From positions 1 through 33,738 of the forward strand of contig SLBZ01000006.1 in assembly GCA_007126095.1 (NCBI GenBank): 33,738 nt of DNA. Direction: 5' to 3'. This DNA comes from Aquisalimonas sp. Its GTDB lineage: Bacteria; Pseudomonadota; Gammaproteobacteria; Nitrococcales; Aquisalimonadaceae. Each line of letters begins with the position of its first letter. Within the stretch, counting starts at the first letter, position 1. A program made the translations under genes and the position numbers. The notes below the pieces were generated by a model, which saw only the letters and a list, made by a program, of their open reading frames with translations, did no database searches and was not told the origin of the DNA. Below, one piece after another: positions 17,578 through 26,672 of this stretch.

Positions 17578-18246
17578 GTGACTGCTGCTGCGAGATGCAT
17601 CGCCCTTGTGGCGGTACTGCTGCTGGCCCTTCCCACCCTCGCCGGTGCCCAGGATCGATTCATCACCGATGAGCTGGGTCTTGATCTGCGCACCGGCCCG
17701 GGCAACCAGTACCGCATCGAGCGTATGGTCCCCGCAGGCACGCGCGTGGAAGTCCTGGATGAAGCCTCCGGCTGGTCCCAGGTGCGTCTGCCTGACGGGC
17801 TCGAGGGCTGGGTGCTCACGCGCATGCTCAGCGATCAGCCCAGCGCCCGCGCCCGGCTCAGTCGCGCCGAGAGCGCGCTGCAGAGTGTGCAGCAGGAGAA
17901 CAGCGAGTTGCAGGAGAACCTGTCCGCCGCCGAAGCCCGGGTGGAGGAGCTGGAACAGCGCCTTGCCAGCAGCGAGGGTGAGCGCGAGACGCTGCAGCAG
18001 CGTATGGAGCAGGCCGAGCAGGGCCTCGATCTCTACGAGGAGAACGAGGAACTCAAAAAGCGCGTCATCGACCTCCGGCGCGAGCTCCAGGATGTGGAGC
18101 AGGAGCGCGAGCGCCTGCGCGATCGCGACGATCAGCGCTGGTTCATCGTGGGCGCATCGGTCCTGGGTGCCGGCATCATCGCCGGGCTGATCCTGCCGCA
18201 CATGCGCTGGCGTCGACGCTCCAGCTGGAGTGGCGGCGGTCTCTGA
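17578..18246 (+). CDS. Secreted SH3-domain protein with coiled coil and C-terminal membrane anchor (YgiM-like)
   Basis: The 222-residue protein has a signal peptide (1-24, cleavage after AGA). A bacterial SH3 domain follows (about 26-85, with LRTGPGNQYRIERMVPAGTRVEVL and GWVLTRML), then a charged coiled coil (about 90-190) and one membrane helix (WFIVGASVLGAGIIAGLIL) ending in Arg-rich residues. This layout matches the YgiM/TIGR04211-type SH3 proteins of gammaproteobacteria, which sit in the periplasm anchored by the C terminus and may contact peptidoglycan. The GTG start at 17578 has GGAGA 7 nt upstream and starts the signal peptide; the frame upstream is not coding. The biochemical function is unknown. 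Confidence 0.88.
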   Translation: MTAAARCIALVAVLLLALPTLAGAQDRFITDELGLDLRTGPGNQYRIERMVPAGTRVEVLDEASGWSQVRLPDGLEGWVLTRMLSDQPSARARLSRAESALQSVQQENSELQENLSAAEARVEELEQRLASSEGERETLQQRMEQAEQGLDLYEENEELKKRVIDLRRELQDVEQERERLRDRDDQRWFIVGASVLGAGIIAGLILPHMRWRRRSSWSGGGL

Positions 18247-18326
18247 GAAGGTTAGTATCGGGGCTGCGTCCTGCTGCACGCGGCGTTTGCCCCCGGGAAC
18301 AGGTTTATCCAGAATCCTCCCTGATG

Positions 18327-18412
18327 CAGGCGTTGTCGCAGCACGACGCCTGTTCATGCGGCCGTGGCGTGCACGGCCGGTGATTCATCAACCCCGGTTT
18401 TCGCGATCGCGA
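18327..18412 (+). other. Stem-loops and palindrome upstream of argE
   Basis: The 191-bp gap between the SH3 gene and argE has three structured patches. CAGGCGT/ACGCCTG arms lie at 18327-18333 and 18346-18352. A stronger hairpin CGGCCGTG/CACGGCCG lies at 18359-18366 and 18372-18379. The 12-bp palindrome TCGCGATCGCGA lies at 18401-18412, close to the argE ribosome site. The middle one may terminate the SH3 transcript, although no T run follows. No ARG-box consensus was seen. Confidence 0.4.
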
Positions 18413-18437
18413 CCGGGCAGAAGGGGGGAGTCCACTC

Positions 18438-19616
18438 ATGCCGCAGCAGCCGCCCCGGCTCATGCAGATGCTCGAAGAGCTGATCGCCATTCCGTCGGTG
18501 AGCAGCGTCAATCCGGAGTTTGATCAGGGCAACCGGGCTGTCGTTGAGCGACTTGGCGAGTGGCTGAAAGGGCTGGGGTTTGCCGTGGAGATCCAGCCGG
18601 TGCCGGGCAGCGTCGGCAAGGCGAATCTGATTGCCACTCTGGGGCGGGGTGAAGGCGGCCTCGTGCTGGCAGGGCACACCGATACCGTGCCTTACGACGA
18701 CAGCGGCTGGACGTCGGACCCGTTCGTGCTCAGCGAGCGGGACGGGCGCCTCTACGGGCTCGGCACCTGCGACATGAAGTGCTTTCTCGGGCTCGTGGTC
18801 GAGGCGGTGCGCGACCTGCGCGCCGACGATCTGAGGCAGCCGCTGGTCATCCTGGCGACCGCCGACGAGGAAAGCGGCATGGCCGGGGCCAAGGCGCTGG
18901 TCGATGCGGAACGCCGGCTGGGCCGCTACGCCGTCATCGGCGAGCCGACAGGGTTGCAGCCCGTGCACCTCCACAAGGGCGTGATGATGGAGGCCATTCG
19001 CGTGCGTGGCCGCTCCGGGCACTCCAGTGATCCGTCACTCGGCAACAGCGCCCTGGAGGGCATGCACCGCATCCTGAACGACATTCTCGCCTGGCGGCAG
19101 CAGGTGCAGTCGCGCAACGTGGATCGCCGCTTCGACGTGCCCGTGCCCACGCTCAACCTCGGCTATATCCACGGCGGCGACAACCCGAACCGCATCTGCG
19201 CCCACTGCGAGCTGCACATCGACATCCGGCCGCTGCCAGGGATGAATCTGGACGAACTGCGCGGTGTTCTCGCTCAGCGCCTGCCCCGGGTGCTCGGGGA
19301 GACAGGCCTGGCGGTGGAGATGGAGTCGCTGTTTCCGGGGCTACCGCCCATGGAAACCCCGGCGGAGTCGCCCATCGTGCGGGCGGCGGAGCAGTTGACC
19401 GGGTCCGAGTCCCGGGCGGTGGCCTTCGGCACCGAGGCGCCGTTTCTGCGCGATCTGGGCATGGACGTGGTGGTGCTTGGTCCCGGGGATATCGCCCAGG
19501 CCCACCAGCCGGACGAGTACCTGGCCGCGGACCGGCTGCAGCCGACGGTCGATCTGTTGCAGCAGCTCATCCGGCGGTTCTGCATGGATGAGCCGGAGGT
19601 GCGGCATGCCCCGTGA
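18438..19616 (+). CDS. argE: Acetylornithine deacetylase
   Basis: ArgE removes the acetyl group from N-acetylornithine in linear arginine synthesis. The 392-residue M20-family protein has its metal and catalytic residues in order: HTDTVP (His80, Asp82), Asp112 in the CDMK segment, Glu144-Glu145 in ADEES, Glu169 in GEPT, and His356 in AQAHQPDEYL. The ATG follows a strong GGGGGGAG site. Its end overlaps the start of argA by 11 bp, so the two arginine genes form an operon, argA for the first step and argE for the deacetylation. Confidence 0.95.
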   Translation: MPQQPPRLMQMLEELIAIPSVSSVNPEFDQGNRAVVERLGEWLKGLGFAVEIQPVPGSVGKANLIATLGRGEGGLVLAGHTDTVPYDDSGWTSDPFVLSERDGRLYGLGTCDMKCFLGLVVEAVRDLRADDLRQPLVILATADEESGMAGAKALVDAERRLGRYAVIGEPTGLQPVHLHKGVMMEAIRVRGRSGHSSDPSLGNSALEGMHRILNDILAWRQQVQSRNVDRRFDVPVPTLNLGYIHGGDNPNRICAHCELHIDIRPLPGMNLDELRGVLAQRLPRVLGETGLAVEMESLFPGLPPMETPAESPIVRAAEQLTGSESRAVAFGTEAPFLRDLGMDVVVLGPGDIAQAHQPDEYLAADRLQPTVDLLQQLIRRFCMDEPEVRHAP

Positions 19617-20943
19617 CGATACCGCCTTTGTGCAGTGGTTTCGCGGCAGCTCGCCGTACATCAATGCGCACCGCGGGCGTACCGTGGTGGTCAGTGTCGG
19701 TGGCGAGGGGTTGCGCGGTGACGGCGCGGCGGCGCTGCTGCAGGATCTGGCGCTTCTCAACAGTCTCGGGCTGCAGGTGGTGCTGGTGTTCGGCGCCCGC
19801 CCGCAGGTGGAAGACCGGTTGCGGGCGCGGGGCGCGGCGCTTCAGTACCACGGCGAGTTCCGCATCACCGATGCCGCGGCGCTGGAGTCGGTGAAGGAGG
19901 CCGTCGGTGCGCTTCGGGTGGATATCGAGGCGCTGCTGTCCATGGGCGTGGCCAACTCTCCCATGGCGGGCTTTCGACTCCGCGTCGCGTCCGGCAACGT
20001 GGTCACGGCAAAACCGCTGGGCGTGCGCGATGGTGTCGATTACCAGCACACGGGCGAGGTGCGCCGGGTGGACACTGACGCCGTCCGGGAGCGGCTGGCG
20101 GCTGGCAACGTGGTGCTGGTGTCGCCGCTGGGGTATTCGCCCACCGGGGAGGTGTTCAACCTGGTGGCCGAAGACGTGGCCCTGCAGGTGGCCACGGCGC
20201 TGGCGGCGGACAAGCTCATCTACCTGACCGAGGGCCAGGTGCTGCTGGACGAGGCCGGCGCCCTGATCCGCGAACTCGATCTGCATCAGGCGGTCCGGCA
20301 GCTTGATGTGTTGCGCGCCGGTGCGGCGGGCGCGTCGGGCCCCGCCGTGCGGCTCCTGCACGGCGCCGTGCGGGCATGCCGCCAGGGCGTCCAGCGCGTG
20401 CACCTGGTGGACCGTCAGCGCGACGGTGGCGTGCTGCTGGAACTGTTCACCCGTGACGGCGTCGGCACCCTGGTGGCGGGCGATCCGTTCGAGACGCTGC
20501 GCTCGGCAACTGTGGACGACGTGGGTGGCATCCTCGAGCTGATCGAGCCGCTGGAGCGCGAAGGCGTGCTGGTGCGCCGCTCCCGGGAGGACCTGGAGAC
20601 CCGCATCGGCGAGTACGTGGTAGTGGAGCGCGACGGCATGATCATCGCCACCGCGGCCCTGTCGCCCCACCGTAGCGCGGGGATGGCCGAGCTGGAGTGC
20701 TTCGTGATCCACCCCGACTACCGGGGTGGCAGCCGTGGCGACGGCCTGCTGCGCCATGTGGAACGGGAGGCGCGGACCCACGGAGCGGATCACCTGTTCG
20801 TGCTCACTACCCGTACCGCGCACTGGTTTCGGGAGCGTGGCTTCGAGCCGGCGCGGCTGGAAGATCTGCCCGTGGAGCGACAGGCGCTCTATAACCTCAA
20901 GCGGCGTTCGCAAGTCTACATCAAGGCCCTGCGCGGCAAGTAG
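19606..20943 (+). CDS. argA: N-acetylglutamate synthase
   Basis: ArgA acetylates glutamate with acetyl-CoA, the committed step of arginine synthesis and normally feedback-inhibited by arginine. The 445-residue protein has an N-terminal amino-acid-kinase-like domain (about 1-285, VVSVGGEGLRG... and NVVLVSPLGYSPTGEVFNL) that binds arginine, and a C-terminal GNAT acetyltransferase domain (about 295-445, AELECFVIHPDYRGGSRG). Length matches E. coli ArgA (443). ATG 19606 has GGAGG 7 nt upstream within the end of argE; the longer open frame upstream lies over argE and is rejected. The argE-argA overlap suggests coupled translation. Confidence 0.95.
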   Translation: MPRDDTAFVQWFRGSSPYINAHRGRTVVVSVGGEGLRGDGAAALLQDLALLNSLGLQVVLVFGARPQVEDRLRARGAALQYHGEFRITDAAALESVKEAVGALRVDIEALLSMGVANSPMAGFRLRVASGNVVTAKPLGVRDGVDYQHTGEVRRVDTDAVRERLAAGNVVLVSPLGYSPTGEVFNLVAEDVALQVATALAADKLIYLTEGQVLLDEAGALIRELDLHQAVRQLDVLRAGAAGASGPAVRLLHGAVRACRQGVQRVHLVDRQRDGGVLLELFTRDGVGTLVAGDPFETLRSATVDDVGGILELIEPLEREGVLVRRSREDLETRIGEYVVVERDGMIIATAALSPHRSAGMAELECFVIHPDYRGGSRGDGLLRHVEREARTHGADHLFVLTTRTAHWFRERGFEPARLEDLPVERQALYNLKRRSQVYIKALRGK

Positions 20944-20957
20944 CGGTTGCCGACGGG

Positions 20958-21392
20958 TCAGGAGCCGTCGGTGAGCTCGTCCGGCAGGGAGTCCCGGATG
21001 TCTTCCGGGGCCGGCCCCGGGGCACTGTCCGTGCCGTCAGTGTCCGGGACGTCGGTGACCCCGGGGCGGCCGCGGCCCATAGCGGCCAGCTCGCCCAGTG
21101 CCTCCAGGGCGGGCGCACTGCCATTGCCGGCGGCGCGGCGGATCCACTCCAGGGCGCGGTCCTCGTCCCGCTGGACGCCCTGGCCTTCGAAGTACATGTA
21201 GCCGATAGTGTACTGGGCGTCCGGGTTGCCTGCTTCCGCCTCGGTGATCAGGCGCTCGAACGCTGTCCCGTAGTCGCCGGCGACATAGGCCTGGCGTCCC
21301 TCCTCGAAGCGTTCAGATGGCGCCGTCGACTCCGTGCCGGCGCAGCCTGCGAGCAGCAGAGCGGCGAGCAGGACAGCCACTGATTGTCGCAT
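20958..21392 (-). CDS. Lipoprotein with a Sel1-like repeat
   Basis: The 144-residue protein begins with a lipoprotein signal peptide, lipobox LLAGC with Cys17, so it should be lipidated by Lgt. Residues from about 28 to 105 contain TPR/Sel1-like helical repeats (AGNPDAQYTIGYMYFEGQGVQRDEDRALEWI is one unit in outline). The C-terminal 35 residues are Gly/Pro/Asp-rich and probably disordered. Such proteins act as scaffolds in the envelope, but no partner is evident. It converges with argA and lies 27 bp downstream of the O-methyltransferase gene, with which it could be co-transcribed. Confidence 0.82.
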   Translation of the reverse strand: MRQSVAVLLAALLLAGCAGTESTAPSERFEEGRQAYVAGDYGTAFERLITEAEAGNPDAQYTIGYMYFEGQGVQRDEDRALEWIRRAAGNGSAPALEALGELAAMGRGRPGVTDVPDTDGTDSAPGPAPEDIRDSLPDELTDGS

Positions 21393-21419
21393 CCGTGTGA
21401 ACTCCTGTCGGTCAAGGTT

Positions 21420-22085
21420 TCAGGCAAGGCGGGTTGCCAGGGTGACGCCGTCGCCAATGGGCACGACGCTGACGTCCACCCGCGGATCCCGCGCCAGCGT
21501 CTCATTGAATCGCCGCAGCGCGGCGGTGCTCTCGCGCCGGTCGTCCGGATCCGCCACCTGGCCCGACCACAGGACGTTGTCCACGACGATCAGCCCGCGC
21601 GGCCGGACCAGCTCCAGAGCTCTTTCGTAGTAGACGTCGTAGCGTTCCTTGTCGGCGTCGATGAACGCGAAGTCGAAGCTACCCGCATGGCCGTCGTCGA
21701 TCAAGCGGTCCAGCGTCTCCGTGGCGTCTCCCAGGCGCAGTTCAATGCGGTCCGCCACTCCGGCGGCGTCCCAGAAGCGCCGGGCGTCGGCGGTGCTGAC
21801 CGGGTCGTTGTCCAGGGCCAGCAGACGTCCGTCCTCGGGCAGCGCCTCCGCCACGGCCAGCGCCGAGTAGCCCGTGAACGTGCCCACCTCCAGTGCCCGG
21901 CGAACCCCCATGGCGCGGGCCAGCACGCGCATGAAGCGCGCCTGCTCGAGACCGATCCGCATCTGCGGGGCATCATACTCCGCAGTACGCTCACGTAGCA
22001 TCCGCTCCACGGCCGTCTCGCCGGGCAGGATGGAGAGCAGGTAGTCGTGCAGGCGGCTGTCGAGATTGAGTGTCTGCTCGGTCAT
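21420..22085 (-). CDS. SAM-dependent O-methyltransferase (catechol/caffeoyl-CoA type family)
   Basis: The 221-residue protein fits the PF01596-type small-molecule O-methyltransferases. The SAM motif is ALEVGTFTGYSALAVA. The metal-binding Asp lies in FAFIDADKERYDVYYE, followed by GLIVVDNVLWSG. These enzymes are cytosolic, need a divalent metal and methylate catechol-like hydroxyls, but the bacterial substrate is unknown and the neighbours (a lipoprotein and cpdA) give no hint. The ATG at 22085 gives a full-length N terminus with the usual LLRERTAEY-like helix. Confidence 0.9.
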   Translation of the reverse strand: MTEQTLNLDSRLHDYLLSILPGETAVERMLRERTAEYDAPQMRIGLEQARFMRVLARAMGVRRALEVGTFTGYSALAVAEALPEDGRLLALDNDPVSTADARRFWDAAGVADRIELRLGDATETLDRLIDDGHAGSFDFAFIDADKERYDVYYERALELVRPRGLIVVDNVLWSGQVADPDDRRESTAALRRFNETLARDPRVDVSVVPIGDGVTLATRLA

Positions 22086-22273
22086 GGTGTTGCAGCCTAT
22101 TCGTTTATCAACCAGAGTTTCCCGCGATGGCGGTCAGCCGGGCAGCGTCCCCCCGCAGTGCGGAACGAGAATGTGATGGCTAAGGCAGAAACCTGGCCGC
22201 AGCCGCGAGAGACTGGCGCAATCCTGGCAATGTAACCACGTTGCGGCGTGCACATGTAGAGGCGAATTCAGGT

Positions 22274-23095
22274 ATGGACTCCTTGGACTTGCCGCGGGGG
22301 CGTGCCCTGCGGGTCCTGCAAATCACGGACACGCATCTGTACGGCGATGACGGGCGTCTGGCGGGGGTCGATACCGAAGCCACATGCCGGGCGGTCGTTG
22401 ATGCTGTGCGCTACCAGCATACCCCGGCCGATTTGCTTCTGCTCACCGGCGACGTGGTCCACGACGGCGCAGAGCGGCCCGAGTCCGCCTACAGGGATGC
22501 CAAGCGCCAGTTCGACGCACTGGGTGTGCCCGGGCTGGTGATTCCGGGCAACCATGACGATGCCGCCCGGCTTGCCCGCACCTTCTCCAGCGGTCATGTG
22601 CAGCGGCGCCACGCGCTGTTGGCGGGGGACTGGCTCTGTGCCATGCTCGACTCCTCCCTGCCGGACGCCGTTAGCGGTCACGTCTCCGACGACCAGCTTC
22701 GGCAGCTCGATGACTGCCTGTCGGCGCACCCCGACCGTCACGCGCTGGTCTGCCTGCACCATCAGCCCGTGCCGGTGGGGTGCAACTGGATCGACCGGAT
22801 CGGCCTGCGCAACGGCGAGGATCTGTTCGCGGTGCTGGACCGGCACCCCTCCGTTCGCGGCGTGGTATGGGGGCACGTCCACCAGGAATATGATGCCTGG
22901 CGCAATGGCGTGCGGTTGCTTGCGAGCCCCAGCACCTGCGTGCAGTTCCACCCCGACAGTGACGACTTCCGCATCGACCCGCGACCGCCGGGCTATCGCT
23001 GGCTTGAACTCCAGCCCGACGGCGGACTGGCCACGGGGGTTGTTCGCCTCAGTGACGTACCGGCCGGGCTTGATCTGGGCCTGCCCGGGTATTGA
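22274..23095 (+). CDS. cpdA: 3',5'-cyclic AMP phosphodiesterase, CpdA family
   Basis: CpdA hydrolyses cAMP and so tunes CRP signalling. The 273-residue calcineurin-type metallophosphoesterase has all metal motifs in order: DTH (Asp19, His21), GDVVHDG (Asp60), GNHDD (Asn93, His94), the His-His pair at 162-163, and GHVH (His201, His203). I chose ATG 22274 over the upstream TTG 22241 because it starts right before the conserved RALRVLQITDTH strand and has GAGG upstream. It is divergent from the O-methyltransferase. The family also includes related phosphodiesterases, so cAMP as substrate is a family inference. Confidence 0.9.
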   Translation: MDSLDLPRGRALRVLQITDTHLYGDDGRLAGVDTEATCRAVVDAVRYQHTPADLLLLTGDVVHDGAERPESAYRDAKRQFDALGVPGLVIPGNHDDAARLARTFSSGHVQRRHALLAGDWLCAMLDSSLPDAVSGHVSDDQLRQLDDCLSAHPDRHALVCLHHQPVPVGCNWIDRIGLRNGEDLFAVLDRHPSVRGVVWGHVHQEYDAWRNGVRLLASPSTCVQFHPDSDDFRIDPRPPGYRWLELQPDGGLATGVVRLSDVPAGLDLGLPGY

Positions 23096-23192
23096 TGCAG
23101 CTCAGCCGCTCTCCCATTTGCCATGACCCGCCCGACCATGGACGATAGCGGTACCGGGTCGTACCGGACCGATGCCCGGACGCGGAGGGGGC

Positions 23193-24377
23193 ATGTCAGC
23201 AATGGACGCGAACCGTACCGAGAACGGGAACGAGATCGAGCGGCTGAGGCGCGAGCTTGCGGCCGTGCGGCAGCGGCTCGAGGAAGAGGTGGCGTACCAC
23301 CGGGGCCAGGTTGAAGCCACCCGCCAGCGCGTGGAATCGGAACACCTCCGCGCCCAGGCTCAGGAAGTGGCGCGGCGGCGGGAACTGGAAGAGGAACTTA
23401 GCCGCGCCAAGGCGGAATTGCGCGAGGTCAGGGAACAGAGCGAGCGCCTGCAGCGCCGGTACGATGCGCTGAATCAGCAGTCTCTGCAGCAGGAGGAAAC
23501 CGCGCGCTCCAGTGCCGAAGAGCAGCTGGCGCAGATGCGCGCGGCGGCCCGCTCCGCATGGCAGAGTGCCGAGGAAGAGCTCGGCGCCATGGAGCGCGAT
23601 CTCGCTGAGGCGCGCCGGGCGCTTGCCGAGGAGCAGGAGCGCACGCGGCAGCTTGAAGAGACGGTGGCAAGCCTGCAGGGGCTTGATGATGGCAGCGGGA
23701 GCGATCACGAGTCCGCACTCCTGGATGAGCTTGCGGCGCTCAAGAAGGCGTTGAGCCTCTCGGAGCGCAGCCGCGAGCACGCCAACAAGCGCACCGTGCG
23801 ATTGGCGGAGAAACTGGTGGCGATCCAGGCGGAGCAGCGCCTGCGCGAAGAAGGGGAGTCTGTCGAGCCTCCCGCCGATGGAGCCGCCCGCGTTGGCGCC
23901 GGCAACCCGGTTCCCGTGGATCTCAGCGAGGCCAATGCCGTCCTCAGCGCGTCCCAGGCGTCGGAGGGCGGCGGCGATGACGTGGGCGCGGTGGTGCCGG
24001 CGGCGTCGCGCTCCCTGGAAGCCGACCTGGCCGACGAGTTCCGCGTCATCCAGGCCGATCGGTCACTGGACCGCAGCCGGCTGGAGCGTCTGGAGGAGCA
24101 GGTCAGGGATCAGGAGCGGGAGGATGCGCGCCGGGAGCGGGAGCGCCAGCAGCACCCTCGACCGCCGCAACCTTCGGCCGCTGCGGCGACGCAGGAGCCC
24201 GCCCGGCAGGTGGCCCGGGAGCCGGTCGGCAGCGAGGCGCCGTCTCCCGGGTCGTCCGCGCCCGAGGCGGCGGACGCACCAATGCGCCCCCGCCGCTGGC
24301 CGTCGGTGCTCGCTCTGGTCGTGCTGGTCGGCTTACTGGCTGCGGGGAGCGCCTGGTTTCTCGGCGTTCTCCCCTGA
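23193..24377 (+). CDS. Tail-anchored coiled-coil protein of unknown function
   Basis: I do not recognise a named family. The 394-residue protein opens with about 160 residues of Arg/Glu/Gln-rich heptads, a long coiled coil. A linker and a second short helical block follow (near 190-220, LLDELAALKKALSLSERS). A low-complexity Ala/Glu/Pro region comes next with one more helix (about 270-320), then a Pro/Ala-rich stretch, and finally a single membrane helix (LALVVLVGLLAAGSAWFLGVL) only a few residues from the C terminus. No signal peptide is present, so the coil should face the cytoplasm and the tail sit in the inner membrane. ATG 23193 follows GGAGGGGG; ATG 23172 and 23202 are alternatives. It follows cpdA and is convergent with the rubredoxin gene. 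Confidence 0.8.
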   Translation: MSAMDANRTENGNEIERLRRELAAVRQRLEEEVAYHRGQVEATRQRVESEHLRAQAQEVARRRELEEELSRAKAELREVREQSERLQRRYDALNQQSLQQEETARSSAEEQLAQMRAAARSAWQSAEEELGAMERDLAEARRALAEEQERTRQLEETVASLQGLDDGSGSDHESALLDELAALKKALSLSERSREHANKRTVRLAEKLVAIQAEQRLREEGESVEPPADGAARVGAGNPVPVDLSEANAVLSASQASEGGGDDVGAVVPAASRSLEADLADEFRVIQADRSLDRSRLERLEEQVRDQEREDARRERERQQHPRPPQPSAAAATQEPARQVAREPVGSEAPSPGSSAPEAADAPMRPRRWPSVLALVVLVGLLAAGSAWFLGVLP

Positions 24378-24402
24378 TACGGCGAGGGTTTGGTCGAGGG
24401 GG

Positions 24403-24573
24403 TCAGATTTCGATCATCTCGAAATCGGCCTTGCCGGCTCCGCACTCGGGGCAGACGAACGTATCGGGAATGTCCTCCCAGCGGGTGCCGGGGGCGATGC
24501 CTTCATCGGGAAGGCCGTCTTCTTCCTCGTAGATCCAGCCGCAGACCACACACATGTAAGACTTGTATTCCAT
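24403..24573 (-). CDS. rubA: Rubredoxin
   Basis: A short 56-residue gene carries one iron held by four cysteines and serves as a small cytosolic electron carrier. The protein reads MCVVCGWIYEEEDG at the front (Cys8, Cys11), with FVCPECG (Cys41, Cys44) near the end, and the central GIAPGTRWEDIPD is typical. The ATG at 24573 has AGGA upstream. It is divergent from thiE, an arrangement (rubredoxin next to thiE-hemL) that recurs in gammaproteobacteria. The redox partner is not visible here. Its small size makes it easy to miss. Confidence 0.96.
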   Translation of the reverse strand: MEYKSYMCVVCGWIYEEEDGLPDEGIAPGTRWEDIPDTFVCPECGAGKADFEMIEI

Positions 24574-24665
24574 GATTCCTGCCCTGATGCCTGTGTGAAC
24601 GAGGGCGTTACTCTACCTGTTCGCCTGGCGGGCTCCAATCCCGCAACCGGGAGGTTGTCGAAACC

Positions 24666-25295
24666 ATGGTTGATGCAGGCGCCGTACGTGGCCTTTACGC
24701 CATTACTGATGCGACCCTGCAGCCGGCGGAAGCGCTGCTGGAGCGTGCCGAAGCGGTGCTGCGTGGCGGTGCCGCCGTGCTGCAGTACCGTGACAAGAGT
24801 GCGGATGCAGTACGGCGCCGGCGCGAGGCGGCCGCCTTGCTGGCCCTGTGCCGCGATTACGGCGCGCTGTTCGTGGTCAATGACGATGTTGATCTGGCCC
24901 TGCGCGTCGGTGCGTCGGCAGTGCATCTGGGTCGGGACGACGCCGGCCTGCGGGCTGCCCGCGCCACGCTGCCATCAGGCGCGCTGATCGGCGTCTCCTG
25001 CTACAACTCGCTGGCGCGGGCGGACGCGCTGGCGGCGGCGGGCGCTGATTATCTGGCCTTTGGCCGCGCCTATCCGTCGCCCACGAAACCCGACGCGCCA
25101 CCGGTCAGCCAGGAGACCCTGGCCGCGGCCGTGGCGCGCTACCGGCAGCCGGTGGTGGCCATCGGTGGCATCACGCCCGACAACGCCGCGCCGCTGGTTT
25201 CCCTGGGCGTGGATGCGGTTGCCGTCATCAGCGGCGTGTTCGCCGCCGCCTCGCCGGAGCGCGCCGCCGCACAGCTGGCCGCGCTGTACCGCTGA
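24666..25295 (+). CDS. thiE: Thiamine-phosphate synthase
   Basis: ThiE joins HMP pyrophosphate and thiazole phosphate to make thiamine phosphate; the end product ThDP is the cofactor of the transketolase in this window. The 209-residue TIM-barrel protein has YAITD, LQYRDKSAD, VNDDVDLAL, GVSCYN, FGRAYPSPTKPDAP and VVAIGGITPDNA in family order. The ATG at 24666 follows GGGAGG. No TPP riboswitch is seen in the 92-bp leader. It lies 81 bp upstream of hemL, with which it is often linked. Confidence 0.96.
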   Translation: MVDAGAVRGLYAITDATLQPAEALLERAEAVLRGGAAVLQYRDKSADAVRRRREAAALLALCRDYGALFVVNDDVDLALRVGASAVHLGRDDAGLRAARATLPSGALIGVSCYNSLARADALAAAGADYLAFGRAYPSPTKPDAPPVSQETLAAAVARYRQPVVAIGGITPDNAAPLVSLGVDAVAVISGVFAAASPERAAAQLAALYR

Positions 25296-25376
25296 TCACC
25301 CCGTACGGCTGGTACACTGGCGGGTATCAGGTATTGCGTCATTCACCGACTACTCCAGCGGGAGGATCGTCAACCC

Positions 25377-26663
25377 ATGAAACACTCCGAGACGCTGTTC
25401 CAGGCCGCGAGCCAGCATATCCCCGGTGGTGTGAACTCACCCGTGCGCGCGTTCCGGGGCGTTGGCGGGACGCCGGTGTTCATGCGCCGCGCCCAGGGCC
25501 CGTACCTCTACGATGAGGACTATCAGCGCTACGTGGATTATGTCTGCTCCTGGGGGCCGATGATCCTCGGCCACGCCCACCCGGAAGTGGTCGAGGCGGT
25601 GCAGCAGGCGGCGGCACACGGGCTCAGCTTCGGCGCGCCCACCGAGGCCGAGACGCGCATGGCCCAGCAGATCAAGGTGCATTTCCCGTCCATGGAAATG
25701 CTGCGCATGGTCAGCTCCGGCACCGAGGCCACCATGAGCGCCCTGCGGCTGGCCCGCGGCTATACCGGGCGCAACAAGATCATCAAGTTCCAGGGCAACT
25801 ACCATGGCCACGTGGACGCCCTGCTGGTGAAGGCGGGGTCCGGTGCGCTGACGCTGGGCAACCCCACCTCGCCGGGCGTTCCAGAGGCGGTGGTGGCCGA
25901 CACCATCACCCTGAGCTACAACGATCTGGACGCGGTGAAACAGGCGTTCACGGAATACGCCGACGAGATCGCCGCTGTCATTCTGGAGCCGGTCGCCGGC
26001 AACATGAACATGGTGCCGGCGGATGCCGCGTTTCTGCAGGGATTGCGGGATCTGTGCACCCGCAACGGCAGCGTTCTGATCTTCGACGAGGTGATGTCCG
26101 GTTTCCGGGTCCACCTGGGCGGCGCCCAGGCCCGTTACGGCATTACCCCCGACCTCACCTGCCTCGGCAAGGTCGTCGGTGGCGGCATGCCGGTAGGGGC
26201 CTTCGGCGGCCGCCGGGAGATTATGGAGCACCTCTCGCCCCTGGGAGGCGTCTACCAGGCGGGGACGCTGTCGGGGAATCCGGTGGCCATGGCCGCAGGC
26301 CTGAAGACCCTGGAGGTGCTGTCGCGCCCCGGTACCTTCGAGGCGCTGGAGGCCACTACCCGGGTGCTCGCCGACGGCTTCCGCGAACGCGCCGAGCGCG
26401 CAAGCATCCCGCTGCAGGTCAATCACATGGGCAGCATGCTCGGCCTGTTCTTCACCGAGGACGGCCCCGTGCGCACGTATCAGCAGGTGGTGGACAGTGA
26501 CACCGCGCGCTACGGGCGGTTCTTCCACGGCATGCTGGAGAACGGTGTCTATCTGGCCCCGGCGGCGTTCGAGGCCAGTTTCGTGTCCACGGCGCACGAT
26601 GCCGACGTGGTGGAGCTGACCCTGGACATGGCCGCCCGGGTGATGCAGCAGCTCGGCGACTGA
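25377..26663 (+). CDS. hemL: Glutamate-1-semialdehyde 2,1-aminomutase
   Basis: HemL converts glutamate-1-semialdehyde to 5-aminolevulinate, the tetrapyrrole precursor made by the C5 pathway. The 428-residue class III aminotransferase has the pyridoxal-phosphate lysine at 265 in [17 protein letters not shown], the same number as in E. coli. It also has the N-terminal [11 protein letters not shown] motif and FDEVMSGFR. The ATG follows GGGAGG. An extended -10 (TGGTACACT at 25310-25318) in the thiE-hemL gap could provide its own promoter, although no -35 is evident. Confidence 0.98.
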   Translation: MKHSETLFQAASQHIPGGVNSPVRAFRGVGGTPVFMRRAQGPYLYDEDYQRYVDYVCSWGPMILGHAHPEVVEAVQQAAAHGLSFGAPTEAETRMAQQIKVHFPSMEMLRMVSSGTEATMSALRLARGYTGRNKIIKFQGNYHGHVDALLVKAGSGALTLGNPTSPGVPEAVVADTITLSYNDLDAVKQAFTEYADEIAAVILEPVAGNMNMVPADAAFLQGLRDLCTRNGSVLIFDEVMSGFRVHLGGAQARYGITPDLTCLGKVVGGGMPVGAFGGRREIMEHLSPLGGVYQAGTLSGNPVAMAAGLKTLEVLSRPGTFEALEATTRVLADGFRERAERASIPLQVNHMGSMLGLFFTEDGPVRTYQQVVDSDTARYGRFFHGMLENGVYLAPAAFEASFVSTAHDADVVELTLDMAARVMQQLGD

Positions 26664-26672
26664 CCGGGGCGG

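Noticed and set aside
24628..24644. tRNA T-arm-like hairpin upstream of thiE
   Set aside because: GCGGG/CCCGC with a 7-nt CTCCAAT loop has T-arm geometry, but no matching acceptor, anticodon or D arms are found around it.
24574..24665. TPP riboswitch before thiE
   Set aside because: The leader is too short and lacks the THI-box core motifs.
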